Assembly (NCBI RefSeq): GCF_001547895.1
Contig: NZ_AP014627.1
Coordinates: 4,901,501-4,965,500, forward strand
Length of the DNA stretch: 64,000 nt
Reading direction: 5' to 3'
Source of the DNA: Pseudomonas sp. Os17
Lineage (GTDB): Bacteria; Pseudomonadota; Gammaproteobacteria; Pseudomonadales; Pseudomonadaceae
The translations under genes were made by a program, and so were the position numbers. Positions 9,364-17,414 of the stretch are shown here, in pieces. Under the pieces are notes generated by a model that did not search any database, was not told where the DNA came from, and saw only the letters and a program-made list of their open reading frames with translations. Numbering within the stretch: position 1 is the first letter of the stretch; every line of letters begins with the position of its first letter.

Positions 9364-10269
9364 TCAAGTCCTGGCTTCGTTGCTGATGCCATGAGGCACA
9401 TGACCGGTAGCGACCACCTCGCGAGCGGACTCGCAATGACCGGCCTGGTCGTCGAAAAAAACATCGGCGGCGAAGGCTTCGAGAAAGGCCGCTTTCTCCA
9501 GGCCGCCCAGGAACAGGGACTCGTCGAGACGGATGTTCCACTCGCGCAAGGTGCGAATGACCCGCTCATGGGCCGGTGCCGAGCGGGCGGTGACCAGGGC
9601 CGTGCGGACCGGGCAGGCGTCGTCGGCAAACTCGCCCTGAAGCAGATTCAGCGCCGCCAGAAACCCCTTGAAAGGTCCTCCGGGCAGAGGCTCACGCGCC
9701 GACTGCCGCTCACTGGCCTGAAACGCTTCCAGACCTGCGGCCTGGTAGACCCGTTCCGAGTCGTCGGAAAACAGCACCGCATCGCCATCGAAGGCGATGC
9801 GCAGTTCGCCATTGGCAGCGCGTCGGGCCCCACCGGAAAGGATTGTTGCAGCGGCGAATCCGGCCTCCAGTGCGCTGCGGACATCGTCGGCATGAGTGGA
9901 GAGAAACAGATCGCTGCCGAAGGCTGCCAGGTAGGGATAGGGACTGCGCCCCCCCACAAATGCCGCACGGGAGATACCCAGGCCGTAATGTTCAATCGAG
10001 TTGAACACCCGCAGGCCGGTGTCGGCACTGTTGCGCGACACCAGCACCACCTCGACCCGCGCCCGACCCAGGCTGGCATTCAGGCTCAGGAGTTTCTTCA
10101 CCAATGGAAAGGCATCGCCTGGCTCAAGAATCTCGTCCTCGTGCTCGATCTGATATTGCCGATAGGCTTCGACGCCCTGGGCCAGATAGACCTTATGGCT
10201 TTCGCTCAGGTCGAATAGAGCGCGCGAAGAGATTGCCACCACCAGTTTGCCATCCAGTCCCTTTGCCAT
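9364..10269 (-). CDS. Cytosolic 5'-nucleotidase (NT5C1-like)
   Basis: A 301-residue protein of the 5'-nucleotidase family related to animal cytosolic 5'-nucleotidase I (PF06189 type), which dephosphorylates nucleoside monophosphates. The recognisable segments are VVAISSRALFDL at the N-terminus, the VVLVSRNSADTGLRVFNSI block, LRIAFDGDAVLFSDDSE in the middle and FLGGLEKAAFLEAFAADVFFDD near the end. The FDGDAVLF segment supplies the DxD metal/acid motif of this HAD-like group. GGGGGAG precedes the start. Substrate preference cannot be read from the sequence. Confidence 0.85.
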   Translation of the reverse strand: MAKGLDGKLVVAISSRALFDLSESHKVYLAQGVEAYRQYQIEHEDEILEPGDAFPLVKKLLSLNASLGRARVEVVLVSRNSADTGLRVFNSIEHYGLGISRAAFVGGRSPYPYLAAFGSDLFLSTHADDVRSALEAGFAAATILSGGARRAANGELRIAFDGDAVLFSDDSERVYQAAGLEAFQASERQSAREPLPGGPFKGFLAALNLLQGEFADDACPVRTALVTARSAPAHERVIRTLREWNIRLDESLFLGGLEKAAFLEAFAADVFFDDQAGHCESAREVVATGHVPHGISNEART

Positions 10270-10294
10270 ACCGCTCCCCCTTCAGGTCATAAGC

Positions 10295-11251
10295 TCAAAC
10301 ATGGTGCCGGTCGATAAAACACAGGCTCTGGTACAACGCCCGGATTTTCGGCAACTCGCAACCCGCGGCCCGTGCCGCTGCCAAAGGTGCAGCATAAATA
10401 GCCGCCAACTCCAGAGGGCGCTGATGCAGAAAATCGTGGTACATGCTCGGCCAATAATCGGGCATGTGCTCAGTGGACCTGAACAGTTGCTGTGCATAAG
10501 CCTCAGGGATCACATGACCGCAAGCCGCAGCCCCCTGCAAGACTTCCTGCATCAGGTCCTGAATCAGCTCGCGACTGGCCGGGTCGGCCATGAGCGGCGT
10601 GGTGCTGGCCTTGAGTAGCACCGACAGGCCGTTGTACGGCACATTCCACACCAGCTTCTGCCAGCGCGCCTGATGCAGATTGTTCATGGCCTGGGAGTCG
10701 AGCCCGGCAGCACGAAACAACGCCGCCCCCTCCTCGACCAGCGCCTGGCTCAGGGCCGGATCGGCACTGGCCGGACCACTGTGGTACCCCAGGTTCACCG
10801 CCCCCAGAGCCTGGTGTTCGATCTGGCCGGGGCCCGCGCGATGCACGCAGATAAAGCACAAGCCGCCTAACAGATGCAGCGTGTCGGGGAGCTCGGCACG
10901 CAAGGCGTCCTCCACGTCCAGCCCGTTTTGCAGCAACAGCACCTTGGCCCCAGGCGCCGCCGCCTGGATGATCGCCGGCGCCAACTGGACATTGTTGGTG
11001 GTCTTGGCGCCCACCAGCAGCCAGTCACAAGGTGGCATCTCTTCGGCACTGGCGTATGCCTGCACCGGCTTCAGGCTCAACACCCCATGCTGGGCGCTAT
11101 TGACCCGCAGTCCCTGCTCCACCACCGCGGAGAACTCGCTGCGCAGCAGAAAATGCACGTCGAAACCGGCCCGCGCCAGCATCACCCCGTAAAAACCTCC
11201 GATCGCTCCGGTTCCGATAATGCCTATACGCGGCTTACGGTCTGCACCCAT
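10295..11251 (-). CDS. 2-dehydropantoate 2-reductase-like (PanE/ApbA family)
   Basis: A 318-residue NADPH-dependent oxidoreductase of the ketopantoate reductase family. The N-terminal Rossmann motif GIIGTGAIGGFYGVMLARAG is clear and the helical C-terminal domain has the family pattern KLVWNVPYNGLSVLL. Ketopantoate reduction in pantothenate synthesis is possible, but Pseudomonas genomes carry several family members and this one could use another 2-oxoacid. ATG at 11251 overlaps the stop of the thioredoxin-like gene (TGATG), so the two genes are translationally coupled. Confidence 0.85.
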   Translation of the reverse strand: MGADRKPRIGIIGTGAIGGFYGVMLARAGFDVHFLLRSEFSAVVEQGLRVNSAQHGVLSLKPVQAYASAEEMPPCDWLLVGAKTTNNVQLAPAIIQAAAPGAKVLLLQNGLDVEDALRAELPDTLHLLGGLCFICVHRAGPGQIEHQALGAVNLGYHSGPASADPALSQALVEEGAALFRAAGLDSQAMNNLHQARWQKLVWNVPYNGLSVLLKASTTPLMADPASRELIQDLMQEVLQGAAACGHVIPEAYAQQLFRSTEHMPDYWPSMYHDFLHQRPLELAAIYAAPLAAARAAGCELPKIRALYQSLCFIDRHHV

Positions 11252-11586
11252 CAAGGCAACTCCTCTGGCATTCGATTGAGCGCCTGACGCAGGCCCGCAA
11301 TGAGCGCATTGGGCGTCAGCCGCGATTCTAAGGATCCATAAAACTCACCGTCGCGCACCACGAACAGCGCAGGCAGGTGAAACACCTGATAGCGCTCCAC
11401 TGCCCCACCGTTGTCGCCCGCATCGACCCAGCACAGGCGCGCGACCGGCAGTCCCATCCCGGGCAGCTGTGATCGTGCCCAGCGACAACCGGAGCAACCG
11501 GGGGAGGTGAAAACCACCAGGGAAACGCCATCCAGTCTCAGTAATTGCTGGTCGATGTCGAAGTCGGTCAGTTCCAATTCGATCAC
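11251..11586 (-). CDS. Thioredoxin-like protein with CSGC motif
   Basis: A small thioredoxin-fold protein, about 111 residues from GTG at 11586 or 128 from ATG at 11637. It has the redox motif as FTSPGCSGCRWAR and the conserved cis-proline segment FHLPALFVV. I prefer the shorter form because the longer start would overlap the 5' end of the divergent PilZ gene, which has a strong ribosome site; the start is uncertain. It is coupled to the PanE-like reductase. A thiol-disulfide role in the cytoplasm is likely, since no signal peptide is seen. Confidence 0.75.
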   Translation of the reverse strand: MIELELTDFDIDQQLLRLDGVSLVVFTSPGCSGCRWARSQLPGMGLPVARLCWVDAGDNGGAVERYQVFHLPALFVVRDGEFYGSLESRLTPNALIAGLRQALNRMPEELP

Positions 11587-11602
11587 TATACTGGGGGAAA
11601 TA

Positions 11603-12070
11603 ATGTCAAATGGACGACACTCGGAGTCTGCGGTCATGGGACGTTTTCTGCCTCATCCTGATGATGTTCCGGTTGAACTGACCCTGCGCAAGTACGCCTG
11701 CATTTCGCGCCAGCGGTTGCACACTATCAGCCTCGGTGGCATGGCGTGCAATTACCACCGCGCCTGGCGCCACGGCACCGCGCTGGAAGTGCACATGCCC
11801 TCGCTGGGGGAAAACGCACGCTACAACGGTTATGTTGCCTGGTGCCTGAAACGCAAGCGCGGCTATCTGGTGGGTATCGCCTTCGTCGATGAGCAAACCC
11901 TGTTCAGCGCTCGCATGGGCGAGCAGGTGTGCCAGATCGCCCGCTACTGCCGCCTGCATGAACCGCTAAGCGAACAGCAATGCATCGAAGCCCTGGCTCT
12001 GGATTGGGTCGAACGGCATGCAGAAGACTATTCGCAAGACCGTGTACACCAGGCTTTTGTGCAGCCTTAG
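11603..12070 (+). CDS. PilZ-domain protein, possible c-di-GMP receptor
   Basis: A 155-residue protein with a PilZ-type beta barrel at about residues 15-95: LTLRKYACISRQRLHTISLGG, then alternating strands up to GYLVGIAFVDE. The canonical c-di-GMP motifs are RxxxR and (D/N)xSxxG; the second is only partly kept (TISLGG, with T in place of D/N), so ligand binding is uncertain. The start at 11603 follows GGGGGA six bases upstream. It is divergent from the thioredoxin-like gene. Confidence 0.75.
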   Translation: MSNGRHSESAVMGRFLPHPDDVPVELTLRKYACISRQRLHTISLGGMACNYHRAWRHGTALEVHMPSLGENARYNGYVAWCLKRKRGYLVGIAFVDEQTLFSARMGEQVCQIARYCRLHEPLSEQQCIEALALDWVERHAEDYSQDRVHQAFVQP

Positions 12071-12210
12071 CCCAATAAAACCGCCCCTTGCCCATTGTAG
12101 AGTCACCGGCTAACGCGCTAAGGTTCCGCTCCCCGACGCGCTCAAATCCGCTGTGCTCCGCCGCGCGGGGATCGCTGGCGGCCGGCACCCGTGACCTGAC
12201 GAGTAACACG

Positions 12211-13287
12211 ATGGCTGATTTACCGATCAACGACCTAAACGTCGCCTCCAACGAGACCCTGATCACCCCTGATCAACTCAAACGAGACATCCCGCTGAGC
12301 GACACCGCCTTGCGCACCGTGACCAAGGGTCGCGAAGTGATCCGCAACATCCTCGACGGCACTGACCATCGGTTGTTCATCGTCATCGGGCCCTGCTCGA
12401 TCCACGACATCAAGGCAGCCCACGAGTACGCCGAGCGACTCAAGGCCCTGGCGGCGGAAGTTTCCGACACCCTGTATCTGGTGATGCGCGTTTACTTCGA
12501 GAAACCGCGGACCACCGTTGGCTGGAAAGGCCTGATCAACGACCCGTACCTGGACGACTCGTTCAAGATTCAGGACGGTCTGCATATTGGTCGCCAGTTG
12601 CTGCTGGACCTCGCGGAAATGGGTCTGCCCACTGCCACTGAAGCTCTGGACCCCATCTCCCCGCAATACCTGCAGGACCTGATCAGTTGGTCGGCCATTG
12701 GCGCCCGCACCACGGAATCCCAGACCCACCGCGAGATGGCTTCCGGCCTGTCCTCTGCCGTGGGCTTCAAGAACGGCACCGACGGCGGCCTGACGGTAGC
12801 GATCAACGCCCTGCAATCGGTTTCCAGTCCCCACCGCTTCCTGGGGATCAACCCACAGGGCGGCGTGTCGATCGTCACCACCAAAGGCAACGCCTACGGC
12901 CACGTAGTACTGCGTGGTGGCAATGGCAAGCCCAATTATGACTCGGTCAGTGTCGCGGTCTGCGAACAGGCCCTGAGCAAGGCCAAGATCAAGCCGAACA
13001 TCATGATCGATTGCAGCCACGCCAACTCCAACAAGGATCCGGCGCTGCAACCACTGGTCATGGAGAACGTCGCCAACCAGATCCTCGAAGGCAATCAGTC
13101 GATCATCGGCCTGATGGTGGAAAGTCATCTGAACTGGGGTTGCCAGGCCATTCCAAAAGACTTGTCGGACCTGCAGTACGGGGTGTCGATTACCGATGCC
13201 TGCATCGATTGGGAAAGCACCGAGAAAACCCTGCGCAGCATGCACGCCAAGCTCAAGGATGTACTGCCGAAACGCGATCGCAGCTGA
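12211..13287 (+). CDS. 3-deoxy-7-phosphoheptulonate (DAHP) synthase, class I
   Basis: The 358-residue enzyme condenses phosphoenolpyruvate with erythrose-4-phosphate, the first step of the shikimate pathway. Typical class I motifs are visible: IGPCSIHD for PEP binding, GARTTESQTHREMASGLS, GFKNGTDG, and MIDCSHANSNKD for metal binding. Pseudomonas has more than one isoenzyme with different feedback inhibitors; I cannot assign which amino acid inhibits this one. ATG at 12211 matches the family N-terminus. A strong terminator follows directly. Confidence 0.95.
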   Translation: MADLPINDLNVASNETLITPDQLKRDIPLSDTALRTVTKGREVIRNILDGTDHRLFIVIGPCSIHDIKAAHEYAERLKALAAEVSDTLYLVMRVYFEKPRTTVGWKGLINDPYLDDSFKIQDGLHIGRQLLLDLAEMGLPTATEALDPISPQYLQDLISWSAIGARTTESQTHREMASGLSSAVGFKNGTDGGLTVAINALQSVSSPHRFLGINPQGGVSIVTTKGNAYGHVVLRGGNGKPNYDSVSVAVCEQALSKAKIKPNIMIDCSHANSNKDPALQPLVMENVANQILEGNQSIIGLMVESHLNWGCQAIPKDLSDLQYGVSITDACIDWESTEKTLRSMHAKLKDVLPKRDRS

Positions 13288-13304
13288 TCACATTCGCCAG
13301 ACAC

Positions 13305-13333
13305 AAAAACGCCGGGCCAAGCCCGGCGTTTTT
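13305..13333. terminator. Bidirectional terminator after DAHP synthase
   Basis: Stem ACGCCGGGC / GCCCGGCGT with a short loop, A-run on the left and T-run on the right. It serves the DAHP synthase gene and the convergent GNAT gene. Confidence 0.9.
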
Positions 13334-13347
13334 CATGGTCGCCCCGA

Positions 13348-13629
13348 TCAGAGCTTCGCGGCGTGACGCTGATGGCGTTCCATGTAGCGTTCTACATAGG
13401 AGCAGGAAGGAATCACTGTGTAGCCCATACGTTCGGCGTACTCCAGTGCCTGCTCGGTCAGCGCCGCGGCAATACCGCGCCCACGCAACGCATTGGGCAC
13501 GAAGGTGCGGTAGATATCCAGGGTTTGCTTACCCAGGTCCATATAGGTCAGGTAGGCACGATGACCGTCCACATTGGTCTCGAACTGATGACCAGCCTGG
13601 TCATGGTGGATGGACAACGCCTCGCTCAT
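13348..13629 (-). CDS. Short GNAT-type N-acetyltransferase (YidJ-like)
   Basis: A 93-residue protein of the small GNAT group, about half the usual length. It keeps the acetyl-CoA loop as VPNALRGRGIAAALTEQALEYA (R-G-x-G-I-A-A-A) and ends in IPSCSYVERYMERH, the standard C-terminal motif of this subgroup. The substrate is unknown. AGGAG lies six bases before ATG 13629; an extended start upstream lacks support. Confidence 0.88.
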   Translation of the reverse strand: MSEALSIHHDQAGHQFETNVDGHRAYLTYMDLGKQTLDIYRTFVPNALRGRGIAAALTEQALEYAERMGYTVIPSCSYVERYMERHQRHAAKL

Positions 13630-13696
13630 CACTACTCCTTGCGGGTCTGGAATGCTGACCCCTACCTTACCGATGTTTTTCCGGCGAAGGAACAAC

Positions 13697-13888
13697 TTAC
13701 GCCACCTCGTGCCAGTCGGACGCCGAGTAGAAGCTACCGCTCTTGCATCGCGAGCACGTTACAAAATAGTAGGCGCCCTTGGCGCAAATGCTCAAGCCAC
13801 ACTCGTCACAGATCAGCGCAAATACTCCAATCGGGCCTTGCAGGAACCACTGCCCGGTTCAGCGCATGAATGGGTTGAGGCTATACAT
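13697..13888 (-). pseudogene. Small zinc-ribbon ORF interrupted by an in-frame TGA
   Basis: Read on the minus strand from ATG 13888, the frame gives MYSLNPFMR, then TGA (13861-13859), then 53 more codons to TAA. The part after the stop has a convincing zinc-ribbon pattern: CDECG, a middle cysteine in ICAKG, and CSRCKSG. It contains no ATG, GTG or usable TTG in front of the first CxxC, so the downstream part cannot easily be translated alone. The simplest reading is a nonsense-mutated small gene (CGA to TGA fits); an error in the sequence or recoding are alternatives. No relative is recognised. Confidence 0.45.
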
Positions 13889-14273
13889 CGCCGGATGCTG
13901 GAACTTAAGACGAACAGCGCCTCTTAAAGTCACCGGCGAGATGGATAAAGATAGGCCAAGGCTGCGCGGAATCTGAAGAAAAGTGTCGGTCACGCAATAT
14001 AGAACGACATTAGCCTAGACTCCAAAACAGCGATCGGAAAAGTCCGTGAGCAATGCTGGCAAACGAGCAGCACCCTCTGGCAGAGCCTTGCGATTGAATA
14101 TTTTTTATACAACCGCCCAAAAAGTTGCTCGAAAAAGAATCACCACCTAGAATTTTTTTTGCTTCTTGCGCTACGTCAGTTTACTTACTACAAGTAATGG
14201 GTAGTATGTACGCCGGTTATTTCCCCACTCTGGGGGGATAGCTACTAATAGAAAGTCCTTGAAGGGGAACACG
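13889..14273 (+). promoter_or_regulatory. AT-rich upstream region and promoter of oprI
   Basis: This noncoding stretch becomes AT-rich toward oprI. A sigma70-like candidate is TTTACT (14180-14185) and TAGTAT (14202-14207) with 16 bases between. The leader then runs about 60 bases to the GAAGGGGA ribosome site. OprI is one of the most abundant Pseudomonas proteins, so a strong promoter is expected. I see no other gene here. Confidence 0.5.
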
Positions 14274-14525
14274 ATGAACAACGTTCTGAAATTCTCTGCT
14301 CTGGCTCTGGCCGCAGTTCTGGCTACCGGTTGCAGCAGCGTATCCAAAGAAACCGAAGCTCGTCTGACTGCTACTGAAGATGCAGCCGCTCGTGCTCAGG
14401 CTCGTGCAGACGAAGCCTACCGTAAAGCTGATGAAGCTCTGGCTGCTGCTCAAAAAGCACAACAGACTGCTGACGAAGCTAACGAGCGCGCTCTGCGTAT
14501 GCTGGAAAAAGCTAGCCGCAAGTAA
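14274..14525 (+). CDS. oprI: Major outer-membrane lipoprotein OprI (Lpp/Braun-like)
   Basis: An 83-residue lipoprotein with a classic signal peptide ending in the lipobox LATGC (Cys20 becomes the lipidated N-terminus). The mature part is one long helix rich in Ala and Glu with heptad repeats ([20 protein letters not shown]) that forms a trimeric coiled coil, and it ends in SRK; the C-terminal Lys is the site that can be joined to peptidoglycan. It tethers outer membrane to murein. The neighbouring L,D-transpeptidase gene is a likely partner. A rho-independent terminator follows at once. Confidence 0.98.
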   Translation: MNNVLKFSALALAAVLATGCSSVSKETEARLTATEDAAARAQARADEAYRKADEALAAAQKAQQTADEANERALRMLEKASRK

Positions 14526-14547
14526 TAGTCCCTCGGGATTGTTAACA

Positions 14548-14577
14548 AGCCGATCCATTTTTTGGATCGGCTTTTTT
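14548..14577 (+). terminator. Rho-independent terminator of oprI
   Basis: Stem AGCCGATCCA / TGGATCGGCT with a T-rich loop, followed by a run of T. Confidence 0.92.
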
Positions 14578-14603
14578 ATTGCCCGGAGTTTTTCACCGGC
14601 AAT

Positions 14604-14640
14604 AAAAAACCCGCCGCTGCCAGTCGACATCGGCGGGTTT
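14604..14640 (-). terminator. Terminator of the L,D-transpeptidase gene
   Basis: AAACCCGCCG (14607-14616) pairs with CGGCGGGTTT (14631-14640). On the minus strand the stem is followed by a T-run, just past the stop of the transpeptidase gene. Confidence 0.8.
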
Positions 14641-14652
14641 CTGTTGCAGCGC

Positions 14653-15630
14653 TTACTGCTGCAGATCGTAGGACAGGTTGGACGTCGATGCCGCAGGCGC
14701 TGCGGTCGTCGGTACCGCGATCTCCACTGGCAGCCCGTCTTCGGCGGCCACTACATCACGCACCACGTCCCAGTTCATACGCAGGTTATTGGCAAGATCT
14801 TCGCGCTTGAGCAAGGCATTGATCACCGCAGTGTGTTTATCGACCACTGAAGGATTGCCCTTGTCATCCAATGGCGTGTGCGCTTCCAGATAGACTTTTC
14901 CGCCACTGACGCCGAACTTGTACGGCTCGTTGATGATGCGCACCGAAGTTCCGACCGGAACCATGCCAGCCATCTCCAGCACGTTGTTGTTGAGCATGCG
15001 GAAACAGCCATGGCTGGTGCGCATGCCAATACCAAACTTCTTGTTGGAACCGTGAATCAGGTAGCCGGGGGTGCCCAAGGTGAACTTGAATGGTCCCAAG
15101 GGGTTGTCCGGCCCGGCAGGTACGACGCTTGGCAACGGGTCACCGTCGGCAGCGTGTTCTGCCCGGATCGACGCCGGTGGCGTCCAGGTCGGATTCGGAG
15201 TCTTCGCGGTGATGCTGGTGTGCGCGATCGGCGACCCCCAGCCCTCACGCCCAATGCCCAGGGGGAAGGTGTAAACCACATTCCGCCCTTTGGGAAAGTA
15301 GTACAGGCGATACTCCGCCAGGTTGATCACGATGCCTTCACGAGGCCCGGGAGGCAGGACAAAGCGAGTCGGCAGGACCACCTCGGTGCCGGCTCCCGGC
15401 AACCAGGGATCGACCCCCGGGTTGGCTGCCACCATTTCCAGGTAGCCCAGGTCGTAGGCGGTACCCAGATCTGCAAAGGTGTCTTCGTACTTGGCCTTGA
15501 TCACCTGCACCTGGCCGACGATATCTTCACCGGGCGGCGGTAGAGGCAATTCCAATGCTGCAACGGGACCGGCCACACACAATGCGGCAAGTGTCAGGCA
15601 GCGGGTGACGGCAGGGAGGCGCGGCAACAT
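14653..15630 (-). CDS. L,D-transpeptidase (YkuD/ErfK family), periplasmic
   Basis: A 325-residue enzyme with an N-terminal signal peptide (LPRLPAVTRCLTLAALC... ending near AALEL), a LysM-like or linker segment, and a YkuD catalytic domain with HGSNKKFGIGMRTSHGCFRM, where the SHGC cysteine is the nucleophile. Family members either form 3-3 crosslinks or attach Lpp-type lipoproteins to diaminopimelate. Position next to oprI points to the second role. ATG at 15630 has AAGGA eight bases upstream; ATG at 15648 is the alternative. The long C-terminal extension (about 60 residues) ends in a low-complexity Ala/Thr-rich stretch. Confidence 0.9.
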   Translation of the reverse strand: MLPRLPAVTRCLTLAALCVAGPVAALELPLPPPGEDIVGQVQVIKAKYEDTFADLGTAYDLGYLEMVAANPGVDPWLPGAGTEVVLPTRFVLPPGPREGIVINLAEYRLYYFPKGRNVVYTFPLGIGREGWGSPIAHTSITAKTPNPTWTPPASIRAEHAADGDPLPSVVPAGPDNPLGPFKFTLGTPGYLIHGSNKKFGIGMRTSHGCFRMLNNNVLEMAGMVPVGTSVRIINEPYKFGVSGGKVYLEAHTPLDDKGNPSVVDKHTAVINALLKREDLANNLRMNWDVVRDVVAAEDGLPVEIAVPTTAAPAASTSNLSYDLQQ

Positions 15631-15764
15631 CCGGATAATCCTTCGCATGAACAACGAGTGATAGAAACGCGATTGTACACCCCCGCCCCGAGGCTACGGG
15701 AGCCAAGCGGGGAGACAAGCACAGACACATGAAATCCCTGTCGCAACGGTCGGCGATCGACCGC

Positions 15765-16058
15765 CTACAGCTCGAAGCGCAGCTCAGGCCAGATCGGTGG
15801 CGTCCCGCGCTTTTGTGACTCCAGGATCGCCCGACACAGAGGGCAGAGTCGCTGGTCCTGGAAAATCGTCCGATCCACGCTCGACCAGCGTGGCTGCGCA
15901 GGCAGCAAGGTGCCGCACAAGGTCCGGTCGGCCGAACCACCCAATTCCAACTGCCGAGTCACCAGATGCACCCGAACTTCCTGACAGGCGAACAGGTCAA
16001 GCTGCTCATCAGGCTCGATCAGTTGATAGGCAAACAGGGACCAGGCGGGACGCGGCAT
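15765..16058 (-). CDS. Conserved small hypothetical protein with CPLC motif
   Basis: A 97-residue protein without signal peptide or membrane segment. It has a CPLCRAIL motif in the C-terminal third and two earlier cysteines (FACQE, LCGTL), which could form a metal site. ATG at 16058 is preceded by GGAG. It lies between the transpeptidase and tesA genes on the same strand. I do not recognise a characterised family. Confidence 0.7.
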   Translation of the reverse strand: MPRPAWSLFAYQLIEPDEQLDLFACQEVRVHLVTRQLELGGSADRTLCGTLLPAQPRWSSVDRTIFQDQRLCPLCRAILESQKRGTPPIWPELRFEL

Positions 16059-16114
16059 CGGGGGCTCCAAATCGGGGGCGCCACATTAGCCGAAACACTG
16101 CCACTAGAAAAGCG

Positions 16115-16720
16115 TCAAAGCAGCGGTTTTAGCGTCGGCCAGACATTTTCCAGCAACTTGCCCTGGGCCGCTGCCGCGGGGTGCAAACCGTCCGCCTGCA
16201 TCAGTTCGGGATGACCGCCGACCCCTTCGAGAAAAAACGGCACCAGGGCCACCTGCTTGTCGCTGGCCAACTGGCTATAGACCTGGGCGAACGCCCGGGT
16301 GTAGCGCACACCGTAATTGGGCGGCAACTGCATGCCCAACAGCAGGACCTTGGCCCCATCGGCCTGGGCACTGTCGATCATCGACGCAAGATTTTGTTGC
16401 AATTGCTGTGGCGGCTGGCCGCGCAAGCCATCGTTGCCACCCAATTCAAGGATCACCACTTGCGGCTTATGTGCTGCAAGCAGCGCCGGCAGCCGCGCCT
16501 GCCCCCCCGCACTGGTGTCGCCGCTGACCGAGGCGTTGACGACCTTGTCGCTAAAACCCTGGTCCTTGAGCCGCTTCTCCAGCAGGGCCACCCAACCATC
16601 GCGGGTATCCAGGCCGAAAGCCGCACTGATACTATCGCCCACGATCAGGACCGTACCCGCCGCTGCGTTCTGGGCCATGCACATCAAGGCCAGGCCGGCA
16701 CTCAAAAACCATACACGCAT
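16115..16720 (-). CDS. tesA: Arylesterase / lysophospholipase-type GDSL hydrolase TesA
   Basis: A 201-residue periplasmic SGNH hydrolase. The signal peptide covers about residues 1-21 (WFLSAGLALMCMAQNAAAG). Block I is VLIVGDSIS with the catalytic serine at position 30, block III is ELGGNDGLRG, and block V is ADGLHP with the Asp-His pair. The E. coli relative TesA acts as thioesterase, arylesterase and lysophospholipase. The gene is divergent from the YbbA-like ATPase with only 10 bases between the starts, the same pairing as in E. coli. Confidence 0.95.
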   Translation of the reverse strand: MRVWFLSAGLALMCMAQNAAAGTVLIVGDSISAAFGLDTRDGWVALLEKRLKDQGFSDKVVNASVSGDTSAGGQARLPALLAAHKPQVVILELGGNDGLRGQPPQQLQQNLASMIDSAQADGAKVLLLGMQLPPNYGVRYTRAFAQVYSQLASDKQVALVPFFLEGVGGHPELMQADGLHPAAAAQGKLLENVWPTLKPLL

Positions 16721-16730
16721 CGGATTCTCC

Positions 16731-17414
16731 ATGGGCGCAAGCATTCTCACTGCGCGGAACCTTAGCAAAGTGGTTCCCAGCGCGGAAGGTGAACTGACCA
16801 TCCTGCACGAACTCGACCTGGAGCTGAATCAGGGCGACAGCCTGGCCATCGTCGGCGCCTCCGGCTCCGGCAAATCCACCCTGCTCGGCCTGCTGGCCGG
16901 ACTCGACCTGCCCAGCAGCGGTGAAGTGACCCTGGCCGGTCAGGCCCTGAGCCGCCTGGATGAGGACCAGCGGGCGCGGATCAGGGCCGAACACGTGGGA
17001 TTCGTATTCCAGTCCTTTCAACTGCTCGACAGCCTCAATGCTCTGGAAAACGTCATGCTGCCCCTGGAACTGGATGGCCGCCGTGACGCCCGAGAGCGAG
17101 CCACCGAGTTGCTGCAGCGAGTCGGCCTCGGCCAGCGCCTGAGCCACTCGCCACGCCAACTGTCCGGCGGCGAGCAGCAACGAGTAGCTATCGCCCGGGC
17201 CTTTGCCGCCGAACCCGATGTGCTGTTTGCCGATGAGCCCACTGGCAACCTCGACAGTCACACCGGCGAACGCATCAGTGACCTGTTGTTCGAACTCAAC
17301 AAGGAAAGCGGCACCACCCTGGTGCTGGTGACCCACGATGAACGCCTGGCCCATCGCTGCCGGCGCCTGATCCGTCTTGAAGCGGGCTTGCTGGTCGCCC
17401 CTCTGGAGCCTTGA
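16731..17414 (+). CDS. ABC transporter ATP-binding protein, YbbA-type
   Basis: A 227-residue ATPase of the LolD/MacB-like (type VII ABC) class. Walker A is GASGSGKST, the Q-loop region [18 protein letters not shown], the signature [14 protein letters not shown] and Walker [13 protein letters not shown]. It pairs with the large permease encoded next, with TGATG stop/start overlap. Such systems usually use ATP energy for mechanical work on lipoproteins, lipids or periplasmic substrates rather than classical transport. No good ribosome site is seen before ATG 16731, which lies inside the tesA/ybbA divergent region. Confidence 0.92.
   Translation: MGASILTARNLSKVVPSAEGELTILHELDLELNQGDSLAIVGASGSGKSTLLGLLAGLDLPSSGEVTLAGQALSRLDEDQRARIRAEHVGFVFQSFQLLDSLNALENVMLPLELDGRRDARERATELLQRVGLGQRLSHSPRQLSGGEQQRVAIARAFAAEPDVLFADEPTGNLDSHTGERISDLLFELNKESGTTLVLVTHDERLAHRCRRLIRLEAGLLVAPLEP

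Noticed and set aside
13832..13861. Firm call of a selenoprotein at the in-frame TGA
   Set aside because: The hairpin is short, its loop does not match the bacterial form, and Sec beside Arg-Thr before a zinc ribbon has no precedent I know; kept only as an alternative.
16317..16730. N-terminal extension of the YbbA-like ATPase
   Set aside because: It is antisense to tesA and adds no homologous sequence; the ATPase begins normally at 16731.
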